A stretch of DNA of 64,000 bases from Pedobacter foliorum (GTDB lineage Bacteria > Bacteroidota > Bacteroidia > Sphingobacteriales > Sphingobacteriaceae). The notes under the pieces were generated by a model that saw nothing but the letters and a program-made list of their open reading frames with translations, made no database searches and had not been told where the DNA came from. The stretch spans positions 124,001 through 188,000 of the forward strand of contig NZ_JABSNU010000005.1 in assembly GCF_013266735.1 (NCBI RefSeq). The letters are read 5' to 3'. Both the position numbers and the translations under genes were made by a program. Below are positions 56,001 through 63,478 of the stretch, one piece after another. The stretch's first letter is position 1. Each line of letters starts with the position of its first letter.

Positions 56001-56435
56001 TCCCTTTACGGATACAGAAACTCCTGGGAGGGGTTCTCCTTTTTCATCAGTGACTTTACCGGTTATAGTAACCAGTTTCACTTTTTTGTTAAGCAGAATG
56101 TTTCCTGCTTGCTGCTGGTAGCTAATGCTATATTCTTTAAGCAGGAATTCAAGTATAACTGCCATCCGTTCGTTTTTAAAGAGGATATCTTTAACTGTTT
56201 TGTTCTTTAGCCCTAGATATTCCTGATCATAGGCGAAGATGGCACTGCTCTTTGATTCCAGTTTTTTGATGGCGGATAATAGTGTTTCTTGTTTAAATTC
56301 TACGTTGATACGCTCCTCCATTGCCTGTGCATCGGCAGTGTTGGCCTGAACGGAAAATAAACCCGTTGTGATGAGTATAAATGATAAAACTGTAGTTCGC
56401 ATAGTTTGCATTGAAAACAGTAGTGAAATTTTCAT
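53013..56435 (-). CDS. SusC/RagA-family TonB-dependent receptor with STN domain (locus 2)
   Basis: 1140 residues from ATG 56435 (MKISLLFSMQTMRT); a longer ATG at 56477 lies within the leader hairpin region. A signal peptide (ends ANTADAQ), an STN domain (LLSAIKKLESKSSAIFAYDQ), a carboxypeptidase-like repeat (VTDEKGEPLPGVSVSVKGKQ), a plug (VVVTALNIEKSERSLGYSIA; SNGVILITTKSG) and a barrel ending NLGLTLKFGL. The STN should signal to the FecR encoded upstream. Confidence 0.94.
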   Translation of the reverse strand: MKISLLFSMQTMRTTVLSFILITTGLFSVQANTADAQAMEERINVEFKQETLLSAIKKLESKSSAIFAYDQEYLGLKNKTVKDILFKNERMAVILEFLLKEYSISYQQQAGNILLNKKVKLVTITGKVTDEKGEPLPGVSVSVKGKQLQASSNSQGNYSLQVPDLNLTLVFHFIGYLRQEIKPTSGTIINISMQPDIQALNEVVVTALNIEKSERSLGYSIARLDGSKVNTVQTPNLINALSGKVAGVDIGNTANGVAGSKRVVIRGASSLTGNNQPLWIVDGIPINTTSLGGLASNTPEGGIDYGDGLTGINPDDIQSISVLKGNAAAALYGSRASNGVILITTKSGKSAKGKMNIDFSSSLLVDRLINHANFQNVYGQSAINQPNATDLPTSADNAKGSDNWGHKLDGTPTVQFDGVIRPFSAVKDNYERFFTTGSTINNTIALSGSSENQDYRVSLSDLRNTDIVPNANFARSSINTKAHSKFGKLDVDIVLNYIYEKANNRPYIGGNHDNQFYSLLYLPNSLDIESLKPGYDANGRELLYTQGVSNPYYIVNKEKEFDTRGRLTGSISLKYQFTNWLYTRGRFTRDNSLAKRFQYIPDGNASSSFPYNSPSNIGGILNQRAIDNAENNYELLIGVDPKLKGHFTVNGFIGGNINWRTGSQVITSGNTFTVPGVYTFNNLTTKLPSTSESRQRTNSLFGNVEFAYKQYLYLTLTGRNDWFSTLPMSNNNLFYPSAALSFVFTDAIKFPDAISYGKLRLSTAQVSGDTDPYQLDLSYALDALQYNSTVPLQTVATSNIPNRFLKPLLSKDYEIGMEMDFLSGRIGFDIAYYKRQIKDDIVQTAVSSATTYSTAVLNVGKMQNSGIEILLRGMPVKSGDFTWDMTATFSKNDNKVIALGNGVQGAPIQLATSKSGNASIQLEEGRRYAAIYGFTYMRDDQGRKVLDSRGFPLASPKAGFLGYGTYDKLLGFSNTFTYKNISLYTLVDGKFGAVIYSETNATAYKNGKHKATLIGREDGILAEGVNQQGQQNTVRVPAANINSYYNQVGSISEQFIYDASFLKLREVALRYKFPDKTFSKIGINSASVSLVARNLFTIYKDKNLDNVDPESNVASNNQQGIERMVYPATRNLGLTLKFGL

Positions 56436-56442
56436 ATTTTTG
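56410..56442 (+). promoter_or_regulatory. Predicted antisense promoter over the start of susC (locus 2)
   Basis: ATTG (56410-56413), 21 nt, then TATTTTTG (56435-56442), an exact TAnnTTTG match, on the strand opposite susC and beginning at its ATG. Transcription would run into the hairpin at 56499. Confidence 0.4.
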
Positions 56443-56448
56443 ATTGCT

Positions 56449-56528
56449 TGGTAAATTAAAGATGAGCTGAGTAACAATTAAGCCTTATGACTTGAATGAA
56501 CCGGGTTGTTAGAGCAATCCGGTTTTTT
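56449..56528 (+). ncRNA. Predicted antisense RNA to the susC leader (locus 2)
   Basis: The predicted start is near 56449 and the intrinsic terminator is AACCGG-GTTG / CAAT-CCGGTT (56499-56524) followed by TTTT to 56528. That gives about 80 nt, close to the known DonS antisense RNA of Bacteroides (78 nt). The T-tract overlaps the FecR stop codon. No expression data. Confidence 0.42.
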
Positions 56529-57474
56529 AGTAAATTATAATGTCGTTGCCCTCCTTTCTGTAATGCGTATTGTGAATCATACTAATAGCTTTTAAAATGC
56601 TTTCTATAGGTTGACTATGGCTCAGTTTAAGTGTAAAACGGTATTCTTTAACCTTGTTTGAGTTGGCACTTAAATGAAGTCCGTAGGTGTTATGAACAAT
56701 AAGAGCTAGCTCAGAAAAGGAAACCTGGTCCATATATACATTTCCATTGTTCCATGCCATTCGTTTGGTATTTATGGAATCAATATTGCTTAGCCCATTT
56801 AGAGTATTGTAGGATAATTGTTGTCCGGGTCTGAGTAACCCTAAAATCTTGTTTTTATCACTAACCTGTACCAATCCGGTTGCTACCTGAACTTTTTGAT
56901 CCTTAATAGTAGGGTAGGATCTGACATTGAAACTGGTTCCGAGAACCCGGATATTTATTTTTCCGGTATGGACAATAAATGGACGGTTAGGGTTTTTAGC
57001 TACATTAAAGAAAACTTCTCCTTCATCAAGATAAACTTCTCGTGATATGCCTGTGAATTTAGTTGGGACTCTGATCTTAGTTGCTGCATTGAGCCAGATT
57101 ACGGAATTGTCTGAAAGTGTAACTTTCTTGATTCGACCTATTTCAGTACTGATTCTTGAATAAGAGGGTAACCTTTCGTTTTTTTGTGATTGAACAAAAT
57201 AAAGTAATCCTAGGGTACAGCAGATGAGGATACTGGCCGCAATGCCATACTGTCTGATTCTTTTGAAATTTATTCTTTTTACCGGTCGGATTTGGGTTCT
57301 TAAACGTGCCTTAACCAGTTTTTTGGAATTCTCATTCTCATTTTTATCAATGCCGATCAGGTGTTCATTAGATTCATAAGATTTATACCAGGCATTAACA
57401 ACCGCATTCTCGGTTTCGTTGGCTTCACCGTTCAGATATCGATCTAATAGTTTATTGAATTTGTTGTAGTCCAT
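56527..57474 (-). CDS. FecR-family anti-sigma factor (locus 2)
   Basis: 315 residues. The N-terminal cytoplasmic part (1-75, DYNKFNKLLDRYLNGEANETE), one membrane helix (about 75-92, YGIAASILICCTLGLLYF), a FecR domain (TEIGRIKKVTLSDNSVIWLNA) and a C-terminal STN-like domain (VSFSELALIVHNTYGLHL). It is the partner of the ECF sigma 68 bp upstream and of the STN-bearing SusC downstream. Confidence 0.92.
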   Translation of the reverse strand: MDYNKFNKLLDRYLNGEANETENAVVNAWYKSYESNEHLIGIDKNENENSKKLVKARLRTQIRPVKRINFKRIRQYGIAASILICCTLGLLYFVQSQKNERLPSYSRISTEIGRIKKVTLSDNSVIWLNAATKIRVPTKFTGISREVYLDEGEVFFNVAKNPNRPFIVHTGKINIRVLGTSFNVRSYPTIKDQKVQVATGLVQVSDKNKILGLLRPGQQLSYNTLNGLSNIDSINTKRMAWNNGNVYMDQVSFSELALIVHNTYGLHLSANSNKVKEYRFTLKLSHSQPIESILKAISMIHNTHYRKEGNDIIIY

Positions 57475-57542
57475 TATAGGGGTTCTTACAATGGAGTCGC
57501 AAAAAAGCCTAAATGGTACTTAAAATTAAGATCAAGTTTATG

Positions 57543-58133
57543 TTAATTAATGAGTGCGTAAATAGCAGCAATGATTCCAAGGTATTCCTCAGGATATTTA
57601 CGGGAGATCACAATTTTTAGTCTTCTCAGCACTTCTGTTATGTAATTTTTAACGGTTTGGTCTGCGAGACCCAACTTATCTGCAATTTCCTTTACTGAAA
57701 GATTATCGCTTCTCAGCAGGTAAACCTGTTTTAGCATTTGCGGCATAGCATTTACTGCTTCTTCCAATGTTTTTTCCAGTAAATAGTAGTTAGAAAGATC
57801 ATCTACTGTTGTTTCCAGGATATTTATGCGCTGCATAGCTTCTTCAAGCTGATGCTGTTTGGCTTTTTGTGAACGCAGGTGGCTGATCACTGCAAACTTA
57901 AGTGCCCCTGTTAGGTAACCCTCAAATGAAGTCTTTATAACAATGCTGTTTCTACGGTTCCATATGCTGATGAAGACCTCCTGCAAAATATCCTGTGCGT
58001 CATCGGTATCTTGGACTCTCGACAGGGCAATTCTGTAGAGCTTATCCCAATGTCTGTCAAACAGCACTTCGAAGGCGAGCACATGATCTTGATTGACGTA
58101 GGCTAATAACTGGCTGTCTGATAAATTCTTCAT
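57543..58133 (-). CDS. ECF-family RNA polymerase sigma factor (locus 2)
   Basis: 196 residues. Region 2: AFEVLFDRHWDKLYRIALSR and DAQDILQEVFISIWNRR. Region 4: MPQMLKQVYLLRSDNLSVKEIADKLGL. It should drive the FecR-SusC-SusD-PhoX-like genes downstream in the same direction. A GH29 relic lies just upstream. Confidence 0.93.
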   Translation of the reverse strand: MKNLSDSQLLAYVNQDHVLAFEVLFDRHWDKLYRIALSRVQDTDDAQDILQEVFISIWNRRNSIVIKTSFEGYLTGALKFAVISHLRSQKAKQHQLEEAMQRINILETTVDDLSNYYLLEKTLEEAVNAMPQMLKQVYLLRSDNLSVKEIADKLGLADQTVKNYITEVLRRLKIVISRKYPEEYLGIIAAIYALIN

Positions 58134-58204
58134 GCGAATAATGTTTCAAATTTAAAGGACTCATGTTAAGCCAAAATCAACTTAAAATTACCTTCATTTC
58201 CTAT

Positions 58205-58381
58205 TCACGTAAAGCCAGAACCAATAAATTGATGGTTAAACAATATTTCTGCTTCTGTCTGCTTAAAGGAGAGGGCTTTTCCTTTGGTTACAAAACGAAT
58301 GTCGGAAGAACCGAATGGTTTACTCTTACCTTCGTTAAAGTCTTGAGTACTTAGTGGAGCAGCTGATTCCATTGCAGGTCC
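58205..58381 (-). pseudogene. Relic of a GH29 alpha-L-fucosidase
   Basis: The minus strand reads GPAMESAAPLSTQ, then FNEGKSKPFGSSDIRFVTKG, the C-terminal signature of GH29 alpha-L-fucosidases (FNEGK...DIRFTTKG). The frame then loses similarity and stops. No catalytic domain is present. It directly follows the DinB-family gene: the stop codon of that gene overlaps the relic's first codon. The whole upstream fucosidase is missing. Confidence 0.7.
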
Positions 58382-58827
58382 TAGGGGTGTAATCTTACAA
58401 ACTGAACGTAATCTGTACTCGGAGGTTGAATACTATGCTGCTTCAATTCTTTGGCTATCTGCGCGCGATGGTAAGTGCCATGATTGAATGTGTGCAATAA
58501 TATATCTGCAACACTGGTTTCAAAATTGACACCCGTTGTAGTGGAGTATTTAATAACCCGCGTGTCAATGTTTTTCATCTGTTCTAGCTGTAGTAAGCTA
58601 TTGGCGCTTTCCTCAAGCAGGACTCTGCATGTTTCCAGTTCATGTAATTGCCAAACACCAAAGGAAGGGATGGCACCATTAATTCTGGAAATCCATCTTG
58701 TTTGTGCATTTACGATATGGCTAAACAGCAAAATGGAGGATTCTGGAACTAAAGCTGAATTGTCGGTCAGCGTGTTTAAAAAGAGTGAGTTTGCCCAGTT
58801 ATTGTATTGACAGAATTTATTTAACAT
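58381..58827 (-). CDS. DinB-family protein
   Basis: 148 residues, complete. A four-helix bundle of the DinB/YfiT type with metal-binding His: LFSHIVNAQTRWISRI and ILLHTFNHGTYHRAQIAKEL. Related proteins are metal-dependent thiol transferases or are uncharacterised. It lies between two gene relics, so the locus was rearranged around it. Confidence 0.85.
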   Translation of the reverse strand: MLNKFCQYNNWANSLFLNTLTDNSALVPESSILLFSHIVNAQTRWISRINGAIPSFGVWQLHELETCRVLLEESANSLLQLEQMKNIDTRVIKYSTTTGVNFETSVADILLHTFNHGTYHRAQIAKELKQHSIQPPSTDYVQFVRLHP

Positions 58828-58851
58828 AGCAGCTTTTTTTATCTAAGTTAA

Positions 58852-58968
58852 AGGAATTCAATCGAAACATTGTGGTTTTATACTAAGAACAGCTATGGTG
58901 ATCCGGCCCTTGGTGCCTTACCTTCCGATCCCAGAACGTATTACATGACCTTACAGTTTAAACTGTAG
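58852..58968 (+). pseudogene. C-terminal relic of a TonB-dependent receptor
   Basis: The plus strand reads SYGDPALGALPSDPRTYY then MTLQFKL and stops at 58966-58968. This is a typical final turn and strand of a TonB receptor barrel (DPRTYYLTLQFKL-like). An in-frame stop lies at 58849-58851, so only 38 codons survive. The remainder of the gap 58969-59221 has no gene that I can see; it should hold the promoter of the next gene. Confidence 0.6.
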
Positions 58969-59221
58969 CTTTTGTTGGTTAAGTATATGTATACTTGTGT
59001 GTGATTTTAATCTGATTTCTGTAAAGCGATATGTTGTTGTACTTGCCGCCGACTGACATAATAGTAATTGCACCTGTGTTCTTTGTTTAGTTTTTATTAT
59101 GTTGATAAACAAGTTGTAGTGTCTTTGCTTTTATATGAAGTTAAGATGTTGAGTATAAAAAGTAAGGAGTACTAATATTAATAAAAGCTTAACATTTACT
59201 GAACGTAACTGGAGATAAATA

Positions 59222-60565
59222 ATGTTTAGTTTTGCTAAACATTTAGTTTATCATGTTATGCAATCAATTATAAAGACTGAAAAATTACAGAAAGTATTTG
59301 CCAATCCAGCCTGGGCACTGGTAGCGGCTTTCGGCACTTATTTTTGCATGTATGGCTTCAGAAAGCCATACACTGCTGCTACTTACGCTGAAATTTCACT
59401 TTTTGGTTTGAGCTATAAATTTCTACTGGTTATTGCCCAAACTTTAGGGTATGTTTTAGCGAAATGGTTAGGTATAAAAATTGTGTCAGAGATTAAATCT
59501 CATCAGCGGATAAAGGCAATTCTAGGCTTCATTGGATTTGCGGAGGTAATGTTACTGCTCTTCGGATTAGTGCCAAATCCATTTAATGTAATTTTTCTGT
59601 TTTTAAACGGGCTGTCTTTGGGTGTAATATTTGGTTTGGTACTTGGTTTCGTGGAGGGCCGTAAGCATACTGAGTTTATGGTGGCGGGGCTTTGTGCAAG
59701 TTTTATCATTTCCGATGGTGTATCCAAATCTGTTGGGGCTTATATTTTAGCATCTGGGGTAACCGAGCAGTGGATGCCTTTTGTGGCAGGCCTTGTGTTT
59801 TTGATACCCACATTGTTATTTATTGCAATGCTAACCTGCGTACCAGCTCCTTCGGCAAGGGACATTGCTTTACGATCAGCAAGAGTACCCATGACAGCTG
59901 AGGACAGGAGCAAATTCTTTAATAAATATGCACCAGGACTTATAGGGATTATTTTAGTTTATCTGATTGTTACATTGTTAAGGAGTGTAAGGGCTGATTT
60001 TGCTGTAGAGATATGGTCTGGACTTGGTTATGAGCAAACCCCAGATTTGTTTACACGCTCAGAATTGTTAGTATCATTTGGTGTTATCATTATAAGCGGT
60101 TTTGCTGCTTTCATACACAATCACTATAAAGCATTTAGTTTCTCTCTCTTTACAAGCCTTACAGGGTTTATGATTTTGCTTTTTGCTGTAGCTGGTTTAA
60201 ATCATGGTGCAGACAAATTCATTTCTATGGTGCTGATTGGGCTTGGAATTTACATCCCTTATGTAGCTGTGCACGCTATTATGTTTGAGCGACTTATAGC
60301 CATTACTCGTGAAAAAGCCAATGTTGGATTTTTAATGTACATAGCTGATTCTGTTGGTTATACAGGTTATATTGGCCTGATGATTTTAAAGTCCTTTGCG
60401 CCAGCATCCGATTCTATTTTCGATCTGTTTCTAAAAATCAGCATCGGTATGGGGATTTTTGGTATTCTCCTGATTATATTTTGTTATCTGTATTTTAAAA
60501 ATAAGCTAAAAAGTAATGAGCAACAAATTTCCACAATATCCGCAGGGCAAAGCTATACTGTTTAA
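59222..60565 (+). CDS. DUF5690-family membrane protein (MFS-like transporter)
   Basis: 447 residues, about 12 membrane helices with the opening WALVAAFGTYFCMYGFRKPYTAAT and the transporter-like VEGRKHTEFMVAGLCASFIISDG, both characteristic of DUF5690. It resembles the major facilitator fold. A GGAG at 59211 precedes the ATG; an ATG at 59258 is also possible. Its end overlaps the dehydrogenase gene by 50 bp. Relatives are found near phosphonate-associated genes, so it may carry a phosphonate-related compound. This is inference. Confidence 0.8.
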   Translation: MFSFAKHLVYHVMQSIIKTEKLQKVFANPAWALVAAFGTYFCMYGFRKPYTAATYAEISLFGLSYKFLLVIAQTLGYVLAKWLGIKIVSEIKSHQRIKAILGFIGFAEVMLLLFGLVPNPFNVIFLFLNGLSLGVIFGLVLGFVEGRKHTEFMVAGLCASFIISDGVSKSVGAYILASGVTEQWMPFVAGLVFLIPTLLFIAMLTCVPAPSARDIALRSARVPMTAEDRSKFFNKYAPGLIGIILVYLIVTLLRSVRADFAVEIWSGLGYEQTPDLFTRSELLVSFGVIIISGFAAFIHNHYKAFSFSLFTSLTGFMILLFAVAGLNHGADKFISMVLIGLGIYIPYVAVHAIMFERLIAITREKANVGFLMYIADSVGYTGYIGLMILKSFAPASDSIFDLFLKISIGMGIFGILLIIFCYLYFKNKLKSNEQQISTISAGQSYTV

Positions 60566-61607
60566 AGGGCCTGGAAAACCTTTCGAGGTAATCAACAAGG
60601 ACGTAACCGGTATCACTTTAAAGGAAATTTTAGTCAAAAATCTTTATACTACCCTCTGCGGAAGCGACATACATACCTATTGTGGCCATCGCGCAGAAGC
60701 TGAGCGGGTAGTGTTGGGGCACGAAATTGTTGGTGAGGTTTTATGGTTTGATGATGAACAGGAGTTAAAGGATTTAAATGGCGAGTTGATACAAATTGGG
60801 GACCGTATTGTATGGTCAGTTTTTGCTGTTCCTGAAGGTGTTGAGGCACCAAGAGCTGATATGCCTCAAAAAAGTGAACAGCTATTTAAATATGGTCATG
60901 CACTGGCAACTGAACAAGATATTTTTAATGGCGGAATGGCCGACTACTGTATACTCAAACCTAATACAGCATTCTTGAAAATATCAACAGACGTTCCTTT
61001 GAAAGTAGCTGCTACAATCAGTTGCGCACATTCAACAGTGATGGGGGCCCTAAGGATAGCAGGAGATATCATGGAGAAAAAGGTACTTATAGTAGGTGCA
61101 GGATTGCTGGGTATATCATGTGTAGCCATGTGCAGAGAGGCAGGGGCCAAATGGATAGGTTTGGTTGATAATGACCTATCACGCTTGCATTGGGGACCAA
61201 AATTTGGAACCGACGAGACTTACTTATTTCCTGAAAACACTAATGCAATACTGCCATGGCCAGAAGCCGATATTGTATTTGATATGACTGGGAGCCCAAA
61301 AGCCATGAAAACAGGTATTGACTCGCTGGCTCTTGGCGGCTGTGCTGTCTGGATTGGTGCTGTTTCTCCGGTAGATGCAGTTCCGGTGGATGCTCAAAAA
61401 ATAGTACGCAAGCTTTTAACAATAAAAGGCCTGCATAACTACAACTACCAAGATTTTACAAATGCAACTGCTTTTATAATGAAAGAACATACAAAGTATC
61501 CTTTTAGCGAACTCATTGAAAAAGAATTTCTATTGGATAATGTAGAAGAAGCATTTCAGTTTGCCATTGAAAATAAACCTGTAAGGGTGGGCATCCAGAT
61601 TAAGTAG
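60516..61607 (+). CDS. Zn-dependent alcohol dehydrogenase, HpnZ-like (phosphonate-associated)
   Basis: 363 residues, MDR fold: catalytic zinc site (TLCGSDIHTYCGHR, GHEIVGEV), NAD site (VLIVGAGLLGISCVA). The block PQKSEQLFKYGHALA matches the proposed phosphonate-catabolism dehydrogenase HpnZ. The structural-zinc lobe, normally with four Cys before PQK, has none here (VFAVPEGVEAPRADM). It overlaps the DUF5690 gene by 50 bp and is probably co-expressed with it. The alcohol substrate is unproven. Confidence 0.82.
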   Translation: MSNKFPQYPQGKAILFKGPGKPFEVINKDVTGITLKEILVKNLYTTLCGSDIHTYCGHRAEAERVVLGHEIVGEVLWFDDEQELKDLNGELIQIGDRIVWSVFAVPEGVEAPRADMPQKSEQLFKYGHALATEQDIFNGGMADYCILKPNTAFLKISTDVPLKVAATISCAHSTVMGALRIAGDIMEKKVLIVGAGLLGISCVAMCREAGAKWIGLVDNDLSRLHWGPKFGTDETYLFPENTNAILPWPEADIVFDMTGSPKAMKTGIDSLALGGCAVWIGAVSPVDAVPVDAQKIVRKLLTIKGLHNYNYQDFTNATAFIMKEHTKYPFSELIEKEFLLDNVEEAFQFAIENKPVRVGIQIK

Positions 61608-61637
61608 TTTTTACAATTATAACTCGGTAATAAAATT

Positions 61638-61663
61638 AATAAAAGACTAAAAACTCTTTTATT
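61638..61663. promoter_or_regulatory. Inverted repeat between the dehydrogenase and Rrf2 genes
   Basis: AATAAAAGA (61638-61646) and TCTTTTATT (61655-61663) pair around 8 nt; a short T-run follows. It could be the dehydrogenase terminator or an operator for the Rrf2 regulator, whose promoter lies just after. Confidence 0.4.
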
Positions 61664-61678
61664 TTTGATAAATATCTG

Positions 61679-61686
61679 TAGCTTTG
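61679..61686 (+). promoter_or_regulatory. Promoter -7 element of the Rrf2 gene
   Basis: TAGCTTTG fits TAnnTTTG. No good -33 TTTG lies at the usual distance. Transcription would start near 61692, only 2-4 nt before the ATG at 61695, so the mRNA would be nearly leaderless. This rules out the longer start at 61665. Confidence 0.45.
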
Positions 61687-61694
61687 CAACGGTT

Positions 61695-62132
61695 ATGGGA
61701 GTCTTTTCAAAAACATGTGAATATGCTATACGCTCGGTTTTTTTTATCGCGCACCGTACGGCTTCTGGCAATAGGGTGGGGATAAAAGAAATCGCTAATG
61801 GTATTGATTCTCCTGAACATTTTCTAGCCAAAATCTTACAGGATTTAAGTAGAAGAGGTATAGTACAATCGGCGAAAGGACCTAATGGTGGTTTTTACAT
61901 TGATGAGCGTGGTCTTAAACGCCCTTTATCAGAGGTTGTAGAAGCAGTAGATGGAAACAGTATTTTTACGGGCTGTGGCTTGGGGCTTGCTTATTGCTCT
62001 GAAACAAATCCTTGCCCATTGCATAATGAATTTAAAGCCATCCGTAACCAGCTGAAAGACCTTTTGGAGCAGACAACCATTGCTGATTTTAGTGAAAGTC
62101 TGAATTTGGGCATTACTAAATTGAGGAAATAA
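61695..62132 (+). CDS. Rrf2-family regulator with a three-cysteine Fe-S motif (NsrR/IscR-like)
   Basis: 145 residues from ATG 61695 (MGVFSKTCEYAIRSV, the family start). A winged helix-turn-helix (VGIKEIANGIDSPEHFLAKILQDLSRRGIVQS, PNGGFYI) is followed by the cluster-binding Cys in GCGLGLAYCSETNPCPLH. Such proteins sense nitric oxide or Fe-S status. It lies 54 bp before the flavohemoglobin gene, so control of nitric oxide defence is likely. Confidence 0.9.
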   Translation: MGVFSKTCEYAIRSVFFIAHRTASGNRVGIKEIANGIDSPEHFLAKILQDLSRRGIVQSAKGPNGGFYIDERGLKRPLSEVVEAVDGNSIFTGCGLGLAYCSETNPCPLHNEFKAIRNQLKDLLEQTTIADFSESLNLGITKLRK

Positions 62133-62186
62133 TAGAGAAAAAAAATTTGCAATAATAAAAGATAAAAAGGTATTAATATATTTATT

Positions 62187-63398
62187 ATGAACATTGAACA
62201 AAAACAATTGATTAGCGCTACGGTACCGGTATTGAAGGAAAATGGTGTATTATTAACCACCTACTTCTACAACAGAATGTTTACACATAACCCTGAACTT
62301 AAAAATATGTTCAATATGGGGAATCAGGAGAGTGGGAAACAACAAACCGCTTTAGCCATGGCTGTGTTGGCTTATGCAGAGAATATTGCAAATCCTGGTG
62401 TATTGATGCCTGTTGTGGATAGGATTGGACATAAACACGTAAGTTTAGACATCAGACCTGAGCACTATCAAATTGTTGGACGTCATTTAATTGCTTCAAT
62501 ACAGGAGGTTTTGGGAGCGGCAGCAACGCCTGATATCATAGATGCATGGACAGCTGCTTATCAACAGCTGGCAGCATTAATGTCAGGGCATGAAACAAAA
62601 TTGTATCAGCAAAAAGCCGCTCAACAGGATGGTTGGACAGGTTGGAGACCGTTTTTTGTTGGAAAGAAAATTGTTGAATCTTTAGAGATTACTTCATTCT
62701 ATTTGTACCCAGCCGACGGAGGAAAAGTAATGCCTCATATCCCGGGTCAGTACATTAGTATCCGTGTGTTTTTGCCAGAGTTAAGTTTGTATCAATCACG
62801 TCAGTATAGTGTGTCAAGTACGCCAATTAACGATTATTATCGCATTTCCGTAAAAAAAGAAAAAGGACTTTTGTTGGATGCCAATGGTAAGATTAGTAAT
62901 TACCTGCACGATTTTATTCAGGAAGGAAATAAAATAGACCTTACCGCTCCTGCCGGTAACTTCACATTGGCTGAGGATTTGGATGCTCCGGTAGTATTAA
63001 TTAGCGGAGGTGTGGGATTAACACCTATGATGAGTATGTTGCAGAATCTTGTAGATAAAGATTATGGTCATACTATTACCTGGTTGCACGGATGCAGAAA
63101 CCGTAAGGTACATGCTTTTAAAGAAGAGTTAGATGAGATTACAAAGGAAAATGAGAATGTAAGCCAGCATATTTTTTATGATTGTCCAACCGCAATGGAT
63201 AAACGTGAGGGCGTGATGGAAGGATTTTTAGATATCAATAAAATAACTTCACTACCCCAATTTTCTGGAACGAGATATTATGTATGTGGGCCCTCAGCAT
63301 TTATTCAAAAACAATTCAACGATCTTGTTGCCAAAGGAATTGAAAAGGAATCAATTCTATTTGAAGAATTTGGCCCGGCCCTACTTCAATTGAATTAA
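62187..63398 (+). CDS. hmp: Flavohemoglobin (nitric oxide dioxygenase)
   Basis: 403 residues, full length. The globin domain (1-140) has the heme His in IGHKHVSLDIRPEHYQIVGRHL, the FAD domain (about 150-260) RQYSVSS, and the NAD domain (about 265-400) SGGVGLTPMMSM and CGPSAFIQKQF, ending FEEFGP. It oxidises nitric oxide to nitrate. It forms a set with the Rrf2 regulator and the truncated hemoglobin. Confidence 0.95.
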   Translation: MNIEQKQLISATVPVLKENGVLLTTYFYNRMFTHNPELKNMFNMGNQESGKQQTALAMAVLAYAENIANPGVLMPVVDRIGHKHVSLDIRPEHYQIVGRHLIASIQEVLGAAATPDIIDAWTAAYQQLAALMSGHETKLYQQKAAQQDGWTGWRPFFVGKKIVESLEITSFYLYPADGGKVMPHIPGQYISIRVFLPELSLYQSRQYSVSSTPINDYYRISVKKEKGLLLDANGKISNYLHDFIQEGNKIDLTAPAGNFTLAEDLDAPVVLISGGVGLTPMMSMLQNLVDKDYGHTITWLHGCRNRKVHAFKEELDEITKENENVSQHIFYDCPTAMDKREGVMEGFLDINKITSLPQFSGTRYYVCGPSAFIQKQFNDLVAKGIEKESILFEEFGPALLQLN

Positions 63399-63412
63399 TT
63401 TATTGATACTAG

Positions 63413-63443
63413 CAGATGGAATCAACACCTTTGATTCCATCTG
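63413..63443. terminator. Hairpin after the flavohemoglobin gene
   Basis: A 13-bp perfect stem (63413-63425 with 63431-63443) around CACCT. No long T-run follows. It may end transcription partly, with the truncated hemoglobin gene 36 bp on. Confidence 0.65.
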
Positions 63444-63478
63444 TATAGAAAGAGGATAGGAAATAGATTTATAGTATT

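Noticed and set aside
58163..58354. Plus-strand ORF of 63 codons upstream of the ECF sigma gene
   Set aside because: It is antisense to the GH29 relic, which has real family similarity; the plus frame has none.
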